Of a DNA stretch of 64,000 nt, positions 43,481 through 52,763 are shown in pieces. The notes under the pieces are model-generated. The model was given only the letters and a program-made list of their open reading frames with translations. It did no database searches and was not told where the DNA came from. The DNA lies in assembly GCA_963422565.1 (NCBI GenBank), contig OY730228.1:1860001-1924000 (forward strand), given 5' to 3'. The stretch is from G963422565 sp963422565 (lineage in GTDB: Bacteria; Pseudomonadota; Alphaproteobacteria; MPNO01). The position numbers and the translations under genes were made by a program. Within the stretch, counting starts at the first letter, position 1. Every line of letters starts with the position of its first letter.

Positions 43481-44095
43481 TCACCGGGAATAGTACTCGA
43501 TGACGAGGTTGGGCTCCATCTGGACGGGGTACGGAATCTCGGCGAATTGCGGGACGCGCAGCAGCCGCGCGCTCATCCTGGAGAGATCGACCTCGATGTA
43601 ATCGGGTAGGTCGCGCTCCGGAGAGTCGCTCGCCTCGAGTACCAGCGGGAGATTGCGCGAACGCTCGCGAATCTGGACCACATCGTCGACTCCCACGCGG
43701 TAGGACGGGATGGTCACCCGCCGCCCGTTGACCAGGACATGGCCGTGATTGACGAACTGGCGCGCCGCGAAGACGGTCGGGACGAACTTCGCCCGGTAGA
43801 CCATCGCGTCCAGCCGCCGCTCCAGCAGGCCGACCATATTCTCCACCGTGTCGCCCCAGCGGCGCACCGCCTCCCCGTAGATGCGGCGGAACTGCTTCTC
43901 GGTGATGTTGCCGTAATAGCCGCGCAGCTTCTGCTTGGCGGCAAGCTGGGTGCCGTAATCGGACTCCTTGCGCCGTCGCTGGCCGTGATGCCCCGGCCGG
44001 TATCCGCGAGTGTTGATCGGGCTCTTCGGCCGCCCCCAGAGGTTCACCCCCAAACGGCGGTTTATCTTGTATTTCGAGCTCAGCCGCTTGCTCAT
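43481..44095 (-). CDS. rpsD: 30S ribosomal protein S4
   Basis: Primary 16S rRNA-binding protein that nucleates small-subunit assembly. 204 residues. It begins with SKRLSSKYKINRRLGVNLWG and has RGYRPGHHGQRRRKESDYGTQLAAKQKLRGYYGNITEKQFRRIY and the S4 RNA-binding domain RLDAMVYRAKFVPTVFAARQFVNHGHVLVNGRRV. The alphaproteobacterial single-copy form without the zinc-binding Cys is used. Expressed from its own promoter. Confidence 0.98.
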   Translation of the reverse strand: MSKRLSSKYKINRRLGVNLWGRPKSPINTRGYRPGHHGQRRRKESDYGTQLAAKQKLRGYYGNITEKQFRRIYGEAVRRWGDTVENMVGLLERRLDAMVYRAKFVPTVFAARQFVNHGHVLVNGRRVTIPSYRVGVDDVVQIRERSRNLPLVLEASDSPERDLPDYIEVDLSRMSARLLRVPQFAEIPYPVQMEPNLVIEYYSR

Positions 44096-44191
44096 CGCCC
44101 AGTCCCCATATCCGTGCCCCCGGCAGGCCCGCGGTGCCCGGTCGGCGCCGGCACCGGAGGCGGTCAGCCGACCCCGTCCGAAAGAGCGCGG

Positions 44192-44219
44192 AGTATAGAG
44201 CGGGCGCCTTCCCTGTCAA
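44192..44219 (-). promoter_or_regulatory. Candidate rpsD promoter
   Basis: On the minus strand TTGACA (44219-44214), a 16-base gap and TATACT (44197-44192). Both boxes are near the sigma70 consensus; it sits ~97 bases before the rpsD ATG and downstream of the trmJ stop. Confidence 0.65.
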
Positions 44220-44281
44220 ATCGGCCGCGCGGCGAGAGATTCCTCCGGCCGTCGCTTCCGGACGAGGAGACGATGCCGGTT

Positions 44282-45061
44282 TCAGCCGGCGGGGCGCCGG
44301 CTCAGCCCGGCGACGATGCCGCGCAGCGTCCGCACCTCCTGATCGGTCAGCCCGGCTCGGTTGAAGATGTTGCGGATATTGCGCACCATGCGTGGCCGCT
44401 TGGCGGGCGGATACAGAAAGCCGCAGGCGTCGAGCTCGGCTTCGAGATGGGCGAAGAAGTCCCGGATCTCGCGCCGTTCCGCCGCCTTTGCCCCCTTGCG
44501 CAGCAGACGTCCGCCGGCCGAGTCCGCGCCTGGCACCGCCTGGAACCACTCATAGGCCGTCAGCAGGACCGCCTGGGCGAGGTTGATCGAGCTGTATGCC
44601 GGGTTCGCCGGGACGATGATCAGCGCTTCGGCGTCGGCCACGTCGTCGTTGTCGAGGCCGCTCTTCTCGCGCCCGAACAGGATCGCCGTGCGCTCGCCGC
44701 GCGCCCGGTACTCGTGCAGCAGCGCGGCGGCCTCGCGCGGCGAGAGCGTCGGCTTGACCATGTCCCGGACCCGCGCCGAGGTCGCGAGCACGCGGCGAAT
44801 GTCGGCGGTCGCGGCCGCGGTGCAGGGGAAGAGCCGCGCCTCGGCGAGCACCGCGTCGGCACCGGAGGCGGTGTTGATCGCCCTCCGGTCCGGCCACGGG
44901 CAGCGCGGGGCGACGAGGCGCAGCTCGGTCAGGCCGAAATTGAGCATCGCGCGGGCCGCCGCCCCGATATTCTCGCCGAGCTGCGGGCGGACGAGGACGA
45001 TCACCGGCCCGCCCGGCGCGGCGGCCGCGACCGCCCGCCGGCTGCGGTCGCTGCCTGCCAT
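44282..45061 (-). CDS. trmJ: tRNA/rRNA methyltransferase, TrmJ type
   Basis: SPOUT-family methyltransferase, 259 residues, that 2'-O-methylates tRNA position 32. It has the fold's trefoil-knot motifs: VIVLVRPQLGENIGAAARAMLNFGLTELRLV, ARVRDMVKPTLSPREAA, RTAILFGREKSGLDNDDVADAEALIIVP and SSINLAQAVLLTAYEW. ATG 45061 overlaps the cysS stop (TGATG); a further five in-frame codons upstream are possible. C-terminal helical tail (~180-255). Confidence 0.92.
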   Translation of the reverse strand: MAGSDRSRRAVAAAAPGGPVIVLVRPQLGENIGAAARAMLNFGLTELRLVAPRCPWPDRRAINTASGADAVLAEARLFPCTAAATADIRRVLATSARVRDMVKPTLSPREAAALLHEYRARGERTAILFGREKSGLDNDDVADAEALIIVPANPAYSSINLAQAVLLTAYEWFQAVPGADSAGGRLLRKGAKAAERREIRDFFAHLEAELDACGFLYPPAKRPRMVRNIRNIFNRAGLTDQEVRTLRGIVAGLSRRPAG

Positions 45062-46452
45062 CAGCCGCGCCGCCACTCGCTGCTGCCGTCCGGTCGATCG
45101 AGCAGGCGCACCCCGTGGCGGTCGCGCAGCTCGGCCCTCAGCCGATCGGCGAGGGCGAAGTCGCGCGCCGCCCGCGCCGCAGTGCGGGCGGCGACCAGCG
45201 CCTCGATCCGCCCCGAGGCGCCCCTGGCGCCCGCGAACCAGTCCCGGGGTTCGGCGCCGAGCAGGCCGAGCAGGCCGCCGCCGACGCCGAGCCCCGCCTT
45301 CAGCGCGGCGCGCTCCGTCTCGGAGTCAGCCCTGTTGAGGGCGCCGGCGATCTCGTGCAGCTCGGCGAGCGCGCGCGGCGTGTTGAGATCGTCCTCCAGC
45401 GCCTCGACCACCGGCGCGATCAGACCGGCGGGGAGCCGGTCGGCCGGCAGCTGCGCCGCGTCGGCCGCCCCGGTGAGCGCGCCGTAGAGCCGGTCGAGGG
45501 CGCGGCGCGCACGGTCCAGCCCGTCGAGCGAGAAGTCCATCGGCTGGCGGTAATGGGCGGACAGCAGGCTCAGGCGGATCGCCTCCCCGGGGGTGCGCTC
45601 CAGAAGGTCGCGAACAGTGTGAAAATTGCCGACCGACTTGGCCATCTTCTCGCCGCCGACGGTGACGTAGCCGTTGTGCATCCAGTAGCGAACGAAGGGC
45701 GCCCCGCCATGGGCGCAGACCGACTGCGCGATCTCGTTCTCGTGGTGGGGAAAGATCAGATCCCGGCCGCCGCCATGGATGTCGAAGCTCTCGCCCAGAT
45801 GGCGCTCCGACATCGCCGAGCATTCGAGATGCCAGCCCGGCCGACCGAACCCCCACGGGCTGGACCAGCCCGGCTGATCCGGGGCGGACGGTTTCCAGAG
45901 GACGAAATCGGCCGGGTCTCTCTTGTAGGGCGCAGCCTCGACCCGGGCGCCGGCGATCAGATCCTCGCGGCTGTGGCGCGACAGGGCGCCGTATTCGGGC
46001 ATCGTCGCGACCGCGAACAGCACATGGTCCTCCGCCGCATAGGCGTGGCCGCGCGCGATCAGGGTCTCGATCATCGCGATCATCCGAGCGATGTGGTCCG
46101 TCGCGCGCGGCTCGACCGAGGGCGGCAGCGCGCCGAGCGCCGCCATGTCCCGGCGAAAGGCCTCGGTGAAGCGGGCCGTGACGGCGGCGATCGGCACCCC
46201 TTCGCGCGCCGCGCCGGCGATGATCTTGTCGTCGATGTCGGTGATGTTGCGCACATAGGTCACGTGCCGGCCGCCGTAGAGACGGCGCAGCAGGCGGTAG
46301 AGCACATCGAAGACGACGACCGGCCGGGCATTGCCGATATGGGCGTAGTCGTACACCGTCGGGCCGCAGACATAGAGCCGCACATGGGCCGGATCTATCG
46401 GCACGAACGCCTCCTTGGCGCGGCTCATGCTGTTGTAGAGGCGGAGCGTCAC
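45061..46452 (-). CDS. cysS: Cysteine-tRNA ligase
   Basis: Charges tRNA-Cys; monomeric class I synthetase. 463 residues. It has the zinc-binding Cys in VRLYVCGPTVYDYAHIGNARP (with the HIGH-type HIGN), RNITDIDDKIIAGA, WHLECSAMS (zinc ligand), FPHHENEIAQS, and KMSKS-type GEKMAKSVGNF. Start ATG 46452 overlaps the nadE stop (ATGA). Downstream, the trmJ gene is coupled. Confidence 0.97.
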   Translation of the reverse strand: MTLRLYNSMSRAKEAFVPIDPAHVRLYVCGPTVYDYAHIGNARPVVVFDVLYRLLRRLYGGRHVTYVRNITDIDDKIIAGAAREGVPIAAVTARFTEAFRRDMAALGALPPSVEPRATDHIARMIAMIETLIARGHAYAAEDHVLFAVATMPEYGALSRHSREDLIAGARVEAAPYKRDPADFVLWKPSAPDQPGWSSPWGFGRPGWHLECSAMSERHLGESFDIHGGGRDLIFPHHENEIAQSVCAHGGAPFVRYWMHNGYVTVGGEKMAKSVGNFHTVRDLLERTPGEAIRLSLLSAHYRQPMDFSLDGLDRARRALDRLYGALTGAADAAQLPADRLPAGLIAPVVEALEDDLNTPRALAELHEIAGALNRADSETERAALKAGLGVGGGLLGLLGAEPRDWFAGARGASGRIEALVAARTAARAARDFALADRLRAELRDRHGVRLLDRPDGSSEWRRG

Positions 46453-48119
46453 GCCGGGCTGCGCCCCCTGAACGCATTGACGATCGGGTAACGCCGGTCG
46501 CGGCCGAATGACCGGCGGGTGATCTTCACCCCCGGCGGTCCCTGGCGCCGCTTGTACTCGGCACCGAGGAGCATCCGCCAGACGCGGAGCACCAGGGTGC
46601 GCGGCGCCCCGGTCTTCTCGACGGTGGCATCGACGCCGAAGTCGCGCTCGATCAGGCAGCGCAGCACGCGATCGAGGACATCGTAGGGGGGCAGCGTATC
46701 GTCGTCCCGCTGGCCGGGCCTGAGCTCGGCCGAGGGCGGCTTGACGATCACCCGATCGGGGATGACCGGACCTTCAGGCCCCAGCCCGCCTAGCGGGCGC
46801 GCCCGGTTGCGCCAGCGGGCGAGCGCGAAGACGGTCGTCTTGTAGACGTCCTTGAGCACCGAATATCCGCCGCACATGTCGCCGTAGAGCGTCGCGTAGC
46901 CGACCGACATCTCGGACTTGTTACCGGTCGAGACCACCATCGCCCCGGTCTTGTTGGAGAGCGCCATCAGCGTCAGCCCGCGCGCCCGGGCCTGGACGTT
47001 CTCCTCGGTCGCGTCCTCGGGCAGATCCCCGAATTGCGGCCGGAGCATCTCCTCGAAGGCGTTCATCGCCGGGGCGATCGAGATGCTGTCGAGCCGGACG
47101 CCGAGCGCCATCGCCACCGCCGCCGCGTCCTCGAGGCTCTCCTGCGAGGTATGGGGGGAGGGCATCATGACGCAGCGCAGCTTGTCGGCGCCCAGCGCGT
47201 CGACGGCCACCGCCGCGGTCAGGGCGGAATCGATCCCGCCGGAGAGGCCGATGATGACGCCGGGAAACCCGTTCTTGCCGACATAATCGCGGAGCCCGAG
47301 CGTCATCGCCGCATAGATTCCGGCCAGCCCCTCTTCGGGGGCGTGGCGGTCGCCGATCTCGCAGGTCCAGCCGTCGCCCCGCCGCCGCCAGCGCGTCGGC
47401 AGCAGCGCCTCGCGCCAGCTCCCGGCCTGGGCCCTGAGCGCGGCGGCGCCGTCGAGGACGAAGGAGGCGCCGTCGAAGACCAGCTCGTCCTGGCCGCCGA
47501 CCTGGTTGACATAGATCAGAGGCAGCCGCGACTCGGTGACCCGGGCCACCGCGAGGCCCAGCCTCTCGTCGATCTTGTCCGCCTCGTAGGGCGAGCCGTT
47601 GATCACCGCCAGGATCTCGGCACCCGACTCCTCGAGGCATTCCGCCACCTCGTCGGTCCACATGTCCTCGCAGACCATGACCCCGAGCCGGACCCCGCGC
47701 ACGTTCATCGGACCCGGCAGCGGGCCCGCGGCGAAGACGCGCTTCTCGTCGAACACGCCGTAATTGGGGAGATCGTGCTTGCGGCGGATCTCCGAGATGC
47801 CGCCCCGGTCGAGCAGCACCGCGCAATTGTAGACCACGCCGGCCTCGACGATCGGCGCCCCGATCAGCAGGCCGGGGCCTCCGTCGGCGGTCTCGGCGGC
47901 GAGCGCCGCGAGCTCGCGCGCGATGGTCTCCTGATAGGCCGGGCGCAGGACGAGGTCTTCGGGCGGATAGCCGGAGAGGACCAGTTCGGAGGCGATCACC
48001 AGATCGGCGTCCATCCGCGCCGCCTCGACGCGGGCCTCGGCCAGACGTCGGGCGTTGCCGACGACGTCCCCCACCGTCGGGTTGAGCTGCGCGAGCGCGA
48101 TCGTTATCGCATCGGTCAT
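46449..48119 (-). CDS. nadE: Glutamine-dependent NAD synthetase
   Basis: Final step of NAD synthesis: amidates deamido-NAD with glutamine-derived ammonia and ATP. 556 residues. The N-terminal nitrilase-type glutaminase domain (~1-255) has LVIASELVLSGYPPEDL (Glu), IRRKHDLPNYGVFDE (Lys) and VMVCEDMWTDEVAE (Cys). The C-terminal synthetase (~275-555) has the PP-loop GLSGGIDSALTAAVAVDALG, NVQARARGLTLMALSN, STGNKSEMSVGY and DVYKTTVFALARWRN. Overlaps cysS and lies downstream of the DAHP synthase gene. Confidence 0.96.
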   Translation of the reverse strand: MTDAITIALAQLNPTVGDVVGNARRLAEARVEAARMDADLVIASELVLSGYPPEDLVLRPAYQETIARELAALAAETADGGPGLLIGAPIVEAGVVYNCAVLLDRGGISEIRRKHDLPNYGVFDEKRVFAAGPLPGPMNVRGVRLGVMVCEDMWTDEVAECLEESGAEILAVINGSPYEADKIDERLGLAVARVTESRLPLIYVNQVGGQDELVFDGASFVLDGAAALRAQAGSWREALLPTRWRRRGDGWTCEIGDRHAPEEGLAGIYAAMTLGLRDYVGKNGFPGVIIGLSGGIDSALTAAVAVDALGADKLRCVMMPSPHTSQESLEDAAAVAMALGVRLDSISIAPAMNAFEEMLRPQFGDLPEDATEENVQARARGLTLMALSNKTGAMVVSTGNKSEMSVGYATLYGDMCGGYSVLKDVYKTTVFALARWRNRARPLGGLGPEGPVIPDRVIVKPPSAELRPGQRDDDTLPPYDVLDRVLRCLIERDFGVDATVEKTGAPRTLVLRVWRMLLGAEYKRRQGPPGVKITRRSFGRDRRYPIVNAFRGRSPA

Positions 48120-48153
48120 CGCCGGCCGAAGACCTGGATCTCGCCGCGCCTCG

Positions 48154-49536
48154 CTATTCCGCCGCCGCGAGGGCCGTGCCGGCCGCCTGGCCCCGCCTCT
48201 CCTCGAGCGCTTCGGCGACGAGGAAGGCGAGTTCGAGCGACTGGCTGGCGTTGAGACGGGGATCGCAATGGGTGTGGTACCGGTCGCCCAGCGAGGCCTC
48301 GGTGACCGCGGCGGCGCCGCCGATGCACTCGGTGACGTTCTGCCCCGTCAGCTCGACATGGATGCCGCCGACATGGGTCCCCTCGGCCGCCGCGACGGCG
48401 AAGAAGTCCCTGACCTCGGACAGGATGGCTTCGAACCTGCGGGTCTTGTAGCCGTTCCGCGCCTTGATCGTGTTGCCGTGCATCGGGTCGCAGGCCCAGA
48501 CCAGCTTGCGCCCCTCGCGCGCCGCCGCGCGCATCAGCCCGGGCAGCGCCTGCGACAGCCTGTCCGCCCCCATCCTGGCATAGACCGTGAGCCGGCCGGG
48601 GAGGTTGTCGGGGTTGAGCCGGTCGATCAGCCGCAGCAGTTCGTCGGGTTCCAGCGTCGGTCCCGCCTTGAGCCCGATCGGGTTGGCCACCCCGCGCAGA
48701 AACTCGACATGGGCGCCGTCACGCTGGCGGGTCCGATCGCCGATCCACAGGAGATGGGCCGAGGTGTCGTACCACGCGCCGCTGGTCGAATCGATCCGGG
48801 TCATCGCCTCCTCGTAGCCGAGGAGCAGCGCCTCGTGAGAGGTGTAGAAATCGGTCTCGCGGATCTGCGGGACGGTCGCCGAGGTGATCCCGCAGGCGGC
48901 CATGAAGCGCAGCGCCTCGTCGAGCCGCTCGGCGAGGTCGACATAGCGGTCGGCCTGGCCGTCGGCGACGAAGTCGAGATTCCAGCGATGGATCTCGTGG
49001 AGGTCGGCATAGCCGCCCTGGGCGAAGGCACGCAGCAGGTTGAGAGTCGCCGCCGACTGGTTGTAGGCGCGCACCATCCGGTCCGGGTCGGGCCGGCGCG
49101 CCTCCTCCGTGAACGGCATGTCGTTGATCATGTCGCCGCGGTAGCTCGGCAGCGTCGTTCCGCCCGCCGTCTCTGTGTCCGAGGAGCGCGGCTTGGCGAA
49201 CTGGCCGGCGAGGCGGCCCACCTTGATCACCGGGACGCCGCCGCCGAAGATCAGCACCACCGCCATCTGCAGCAGGATGCGGAAGGTGTCGCGGATCGTG
49301 TCCGGATGGAACTCGGCGAAGCTCTCCGCGCAGTCGCCGCCCTGCAGGAGAAACGCGCCGCCCTCTCCGGCCTCGGCGAGCTGGTGCCGCAGCCGCCGCG
49401 CCTCGCCGGCGAAGACCAGCGGCGGGCAGCGCCCGAGTCGGCCCTCTGCGGCGGCGAGCGCCGCCGGATCGGGATAGTCCGGCACATGGCGGATCGGCTT
49501 GCTCCGCCACCCGGCCGGCGTCCATTCCGCGGTCAT
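48154..49536 (-). CDS. 3-deoxy-7-phosphoheptulonate synthase, class II
   Basis: First committed step of the shikimate pathway: PEP plus erythrose-4-phosphate to DAHP. 460 residues of the class II (plant-like) family. Motifs are FLLQGGDCAESFAEF, KVGRLAGQFAKPRS, LPSYRGDMIN, RVEIN-equivalent LKAGPTLEPDELL, VWACDPMHGNTI, GGIHVELTGQNVTECIGG and DRYHTHCDPRLNASQ (metal-binding Cys, His, Glu, Asp set). The same pathway uses aroK and aroB at 25.6-27.2 kb. Often annotated aroG or aroF; the symbol is left open. Confidence 0.95.
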   Translation of the reverse strand: MTAEWTPAGWRSKPIRHVPDYPDPAALAAAEGRLGRCPPLVFAGEARRLRHQLAEAGEGGAFLLQGGDCAESFAEFHPDTIRDTFRILLQMAVVLIFGGGVPVIKVGRLAGQFAKPRSSDTETAGGTTLPSYRGDMINDMPFTEEARRPDPDRMVRAYNQSAATLNLLRAFAQGGYADLHEIHRWNLDFVADGQADRYVDLAERLDEALRFMAACGITSATVPQIRETDFYTSHEALLLGYEEAMTRIDSTSGAWYDTSAHLLWIGDRTRQRDGAHVEFLRGVANPIGLKAGPTLEPDELLRLIDRLNPDNLPGRLTVYARMGADRLSQALPGLMRAAAREGRKLVWACDPMHGNTIKARNGYKTRRFEAILSEVRDFFAVAAAEGTHVGGIHVELTGQNVTECIGGAAAVTEASLGDRYHTHCDPRLNASQSLELAFLVAEALEERRGQAAGTALAAAE

Positions 49537-49739
49537 CCCTCCGCCCCTCGCTTCCTGGCCTCGCTCCCGGCCTCCGAATCCGGGTTTGCGCCCGTCCCGG
49601 CGATCGGCAGCGCCCTATACGCGATCGCCGACGGCAAGGCCAGCCATTGGTTCCCGCCCCGTCAGTTCTCATCTTGCTGTGCAATGCCAGGCGCTGTCGG
49701 TATCGACTCGCAATGGTTTGGGGGTGGAGCGGGTTCGCA

Positions 49740-49875
49740 CCCATCCTCTCTCGCTCCTCCGCCCTCGAGGGGAGGGGAGGGCCGGGGTGGGGATCCTTCC
49801 TTGAGAAACGGGTGGCGATGCGAGCCGAGATGCCGGCGGAAGCCGCCTGACGGAACGCCGAAATGAAAACTGCCG
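49740..49875. repeat. Intergenic repeat copy R4
   Basis: CTCGAGGGGAGGGGAGGGCCGGGG (blocks at 49764-49788) followed by GAGAAACGGGTGGCGATGCG (49803-49822) and GATGCCGG. It aligns with R3 in the opposite direction and with R2 in the GC-rich half. It occupies most of the 370 bases between the DAHP synthase gene and the broken DppF-type gene. The rest of the gap (49537-49740) shows no gene. Confidence 0.6.
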
Positions 49876-49906
49876 GGCGGTGCATAGTCGCCGGCAGAGG
49901 AGCCCG

Positions 49907-50880
49907 ATGGCCAATCTGATCGAGATCAGGGATATCAAGACCTCCTTCTTCACCGGCGAGGGCGAGCTCCGCGCGGTCGACGGCGTGAGCTTCGATATCG
50001 AGGAGGAAAAAACGCTGGGGGCTGGTCGGCGAGGCGGGCTGCGGCAAGTCGACGTTCGGGCGGAGCACCCTGCGGCTGATCGAGCCGACCTCGGGGCGCG
50101 TCTCGTTCGAGGGCCGGGACCTGCTCTCCCTCGACCATGCCGAGATGCGCGACATGCGCCGGCGCATGCAGATCATCTTCCAAGGCCCCTACGCTTCGCT
50201 CAACCCGCGCATGAAGTGGGCGAGATCGTCGGCGAGGGGGGATCAAGATCCACGGGCTGACGCGGGCCGGGGAGCGGCGGGACGTGGTCATGCGGATACT
50301 CGCCCGCGTCGGCCTGCACGAGGACCATTTACGACCGCTACCCGCACGAGTTCAGCGGCGGACAGCGCCCGCGCCCTGATCTTCCGGCCCAGGTTGATCG
50401 TCGCCGACGAGCCGGTCTCGGCCCTGGACGTCTCGATCCAGGCCCAGATCCTGAACCTCCTGGACGAGCTGCAGAGCGCGTTCAACCTGACCTACATCTT
50501 CATCTCCCACGATCTCCGCGTGGTCGAGCATGTGAGCCACCGGGTGGCGATCATGTATCTCGGCAAGATCGTCGAGGTCGGGGCCAGCGCCTCGGTCTAT
50601 GCGGATCCGAGGCATCCCTACACCCGGGCGCTACTCTCCGCCGTCCCGATGCCCAGGCCCGGCGCGCGCCGCCGGCGCGGCCGCGCAGTCTTCCAGGGCG
50701 ACGTGCCGAGCCCGGTCAACCCGCCGCCGGGGTGCAGCTTTCACCCGCGATGCCCGTTCGCGGAGAAGATCTTCGGCGAGGCCGAGCCGCCGCTCGCCCG
50801 CGACGGGGACGGCCGCCTGATCGCCTGCCACGTCTTCGGGCCGGCGGCCGCGTGGGATCCGGCCCGGGCGCTACTCTCCG
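49907..50880 (+). pseudogene. Broken oligopeptide/dipeptide ABC transporter ATPase (DppF/OppF type)
   Basis: An ATPase of a peptide-importer class, read in pieces. The first frame gives MANLIEIRDIKTSFFTGEGE to about KTLG; an extra base moves the Walker A (GEAGCGKST) to a second frame, which runs to ASLNPRM. Further shifts occur near 50216, 50239 and 50330. The signature is truncated (FSGGQR with the following RIGIA part missing, about 50367), and then Walker B LIVADEPVSALD, the ISHDLRVVEHV switch and the C-terminal oligopeptide domain (HPRCPFAE) follow in one frame without a proper stop. No permease or binding-protein gene is nearby. Confidence 0.9.
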
Positions 50881-50883
50881 CCG
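50623..50883. repeat. 21-base direct repeat, 240 bases apart
   Basis: The sequence starting CCCGGGCGCTACTCTCCGCC occurs at 50623-50643 and again at 50863-50883, exactly 240 bases apart. The first copy lies in the pseudogene region coding HPYTRALLS; the second at its end, where it also supplies the stop codon (TAG on the minus strand) of the SH3-domain gene. It may mark a recombination scar. Confidence 0.7.
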
Positions 50884-51368
50884 CGCCCGCCCCCCCACAG
50901 CGCGTGCCGGCGGATCCAGCCGCGGCGGCCCTGAAACTCGGCCTCGCACCAGACGCCGTCGCAATCGAGCGGCCGGCCCACCACGCGGCGCTCGACGCGG
51001 GCGATCACCCCCGCGGCATCCATGGGCGCGCCGCGCAGCGGCTGCGGGCCGTCGACGACGATGACGCTCTGCCGTGTGGACAGAAGCGACTGATGCATCC
51101 AGCCCTCGGTTCCCTCCCAGTCGCGAACCCGCCGCCAGGTCTCGAACGCGCCGATGATCTGGATCGGCAGGCCGCGGCGGACGAACACCCAGAGGATCGG
51201 ATAGCGCCGCCCGGGCCCGGTCCGCATGTTGGCCCTGGACGCACGCAAGGAAGCGAAACGCGGATAGCTCGATTCCGCCGCGACGGCGTCCCGCGGCGGC
51301 GCCGGAGCCGCCGACAGCAAGACCGCGGCGGCGGCCGCGCAAATCCAGGTGAACGGAGCGCCGAACAT
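50871..51368 (-). CDS. Secreted SH3-domain protein
   Basis: 165 residues. Signal peptide at ~1-30 (FTWICAAAAAVLLSAAPAPP). Two bacterial SH3-type modules: SLRASRANMRTGPGRRYPILWVFVRRGLPIQIIGAFETWRRVRDWEGTEGWMHQSLLS (in parts, ~40-98) and RVVGRPLDCDGVWCEAEFQGRRGWIRRHALWG near the end. Likely periplasmic, with a cell-wall or ligand-binding role. Its stop lies in the second copy of a 21-base direct repeat, so the C-terminus may have been altered. Divergent from the hydroxyacid dehydrogenase gene, as seen in relatives. Confidence 0.8.
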   Translation of the reverse strand: MFGAPFTWICAAAAAVLLSAAPAPPRDAVAAESSYPRFASLRASRANMRTGPGRRYPILWVFVRRGLPIQIIGAFETWRRVRDWEGTEGWMHQSLLSTRQSVIVVDGPQPLRGAPMDAAGVIARVERRVVGRPLDCDGVWCEAEFQGRRGWIRRHALWGGGRGGE

Positions 51369-51460
51369 GCAGCCAGTATAGACGGCGGCGGCCGCGCGCT
51401 GGACAGCCTCCCATCGGCTTGATAGGCCCGTCCCGTCGAAACGGTTGGAGCGACCAGGCC

Positions 51461-52441
51461 ATGTCCGAGCCCAAAGCCGCCGTCCTGGTTACCCGCAGGC
51501 TCCCCGAGGCCGTCGAAGCGCGTCTGTCGGCTCTCTATCGGACCCGTCTCAATCGCGAGGACGCGCAGATGAGCGCCGAGGCCCTGGCCGCCGCCTCCGC
51601 CGAGGCCGACGTGCTGATCGCGACCGTCACCGACCGACTCGACGCCTCGGTGATCGGGGCGCTGGACGAGCGCTGCCGGATGATCGCGAATTTCGGTGTC
51701 GGCGTAGACCATATCGACCTCGCCGCCGCGGTCGCGCGCGGGGTGGCGGTCACCAACACACCGGACGTGCTGACCGAGGATACCGCCGATCTGGCGATGG
51801 CGCTGATGCTGTGCGCACCGCGCCGCCTCGGCGAGGGCGAGCGCCTCATCCGCAAGGGCGGCTGGCGCGGCTGGTCGCCCACCTTCATGGTCGGCCGGCG
51901 GGTATCAGGCAAGCGGCTCGGCGTCGTCGGCATGGGCCGGATCGGCCGGGCCGTGGCCGTACGGGCGCGCGGTTTCGCGATGTCGATCCACTACCATAAC
52001 CGCAACCGACTCGCCCTCGAGACCGAGGCCGCGCTCGGGGCGACCTGGTGGCGCGATCTCGACCGGATGCTGGCCGAGATGGACTTCATCTCGATCAACT
52101 GCCCGTACAGCTCCGAGACCCATCATCTCCTCGACGGCCGGCGGCTCGACCTGCTGGCGCCGCACGCGGTCGTCGTCAACACGGCGCGCGGGGCGATCGT
52201 CGACGAGACCGCCCTCGCCGACCGTCTGGCGCGCGGGGCGCTCGGCGCGGCCGGGCTCGACGTGTTCGCCCGCGAACCGGAGGTGGAGGACGCCCTATGC
52301 GGTCTCGAAAACGTGGTCCTCTCGCCCCATCTGGGATCGGCGACGCAGGAGGGTCGCATCGCCATGGGCGAGCGCATGATCGCCAATGTCGAGGCCTTTC
52401 TCGCCGGTCGGCCGCCGCCCGACCGCGTGGCCGCCGGATAG
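51461..52441 (+). CDS. D-2-hydroxyacid dehydrogenase (glyoxylate/hydroxypyruvate reductase type)
   Basis: 326 residues, NAD(P)-dependent. Rossmann motif GVVGMGRIGRAVAVRARGF (~residues 150-170); catalytic Arg in NTARGAIVDETALA, Glu in REPEVEDAL region and His in LSPHLGSATQEGR. Substrate-side segment FGVGVDHIDLAAA. Reduces glyoxylate or hydroxypyruvate in many relatives. ATG 51461 has a GGAG site; a start 14 codons earlier is less likely. Divergent from the SH3 gene. Confidence 0.9.
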   Translation: MSEPKAAVLVTRRLPEAVEARLSALYRTRLNREDAQMSAEALAAASAEADVLIATVTDRLDASVIGALDERCRMIANFGVGVDHIDLAAAVARGVAVTNTPDVLTEDTADLAMALMLCAPRRLGEGERLIRKGGWRGWSPTFMVGRRVSGKRLGVVGMGRIGRAVAVRARGFAMSIHYHNRNRLALETEAALGATWWRDLDRMLAEMDFISINCPYSSETHHLLDGRRLDLLAPHAVVVNTARGAIVDETALADRLARGALGAAGLDVFAREPEVEDALCGLENVVLSPHLGSATQEGRIAMGERMIANVEAFLAGRPPPDRVAAG

Positions 52442-52504
52442 CGCCAAGGCGACCGTCGACGAATTGTGGGAATGGGCAGACCAGGCCTCCCGGATCGCGC
52501 GGGC

Positions 52505-52729
52505 TTATCGGGCGCGCTGATGGTGCTCCTCGAGCCACGCGCACAGGTCGCCGATCGGCGAGAGGATGGCGAGCAGAAGCAGACTCGCCAACAGGATGGC
52601 GAGGAGGCTCAGGATCGTGGCGAAGCTTCCGGCTATGACCGCGTTGAAGAAATCCCGGCCGTCGGACAGCGCGTACACGGTCCAGCCCGCCCCTAGCGTC
52701 AGGGTAAAGAGACAGTAGCCGATGCCCAT
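52505..52729 (-). CDS. Small two-span membrane protein
   Basis: 74 residues beginning MGIGYCLFTLTLGAGWTVYA, with two hydrophobic segments (residues ~5-22 and ~33-62; AGSFATILSLLAILLASLLLLAI), and the C-terminus DLCAWLEEHHQRAR. Not recognised in any family. It lies downstream of the frameshifted M16 gene in the same direction, 34 bases beyond its stop. The ribosome site before ATG 52729 is weak. Confidence 0.55.
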   Translation of the reverse strand: MGIGYCLFTLTLGAGWTVYALSDGRDFFNAVIAGSFATILSLLAILLASLLLLAILSPIGDLCAWLEEHHQRAR

Positions 52730-52763
52730 CGGAGATGTCGCCTGCCTGCCGGTATCGCCGACG

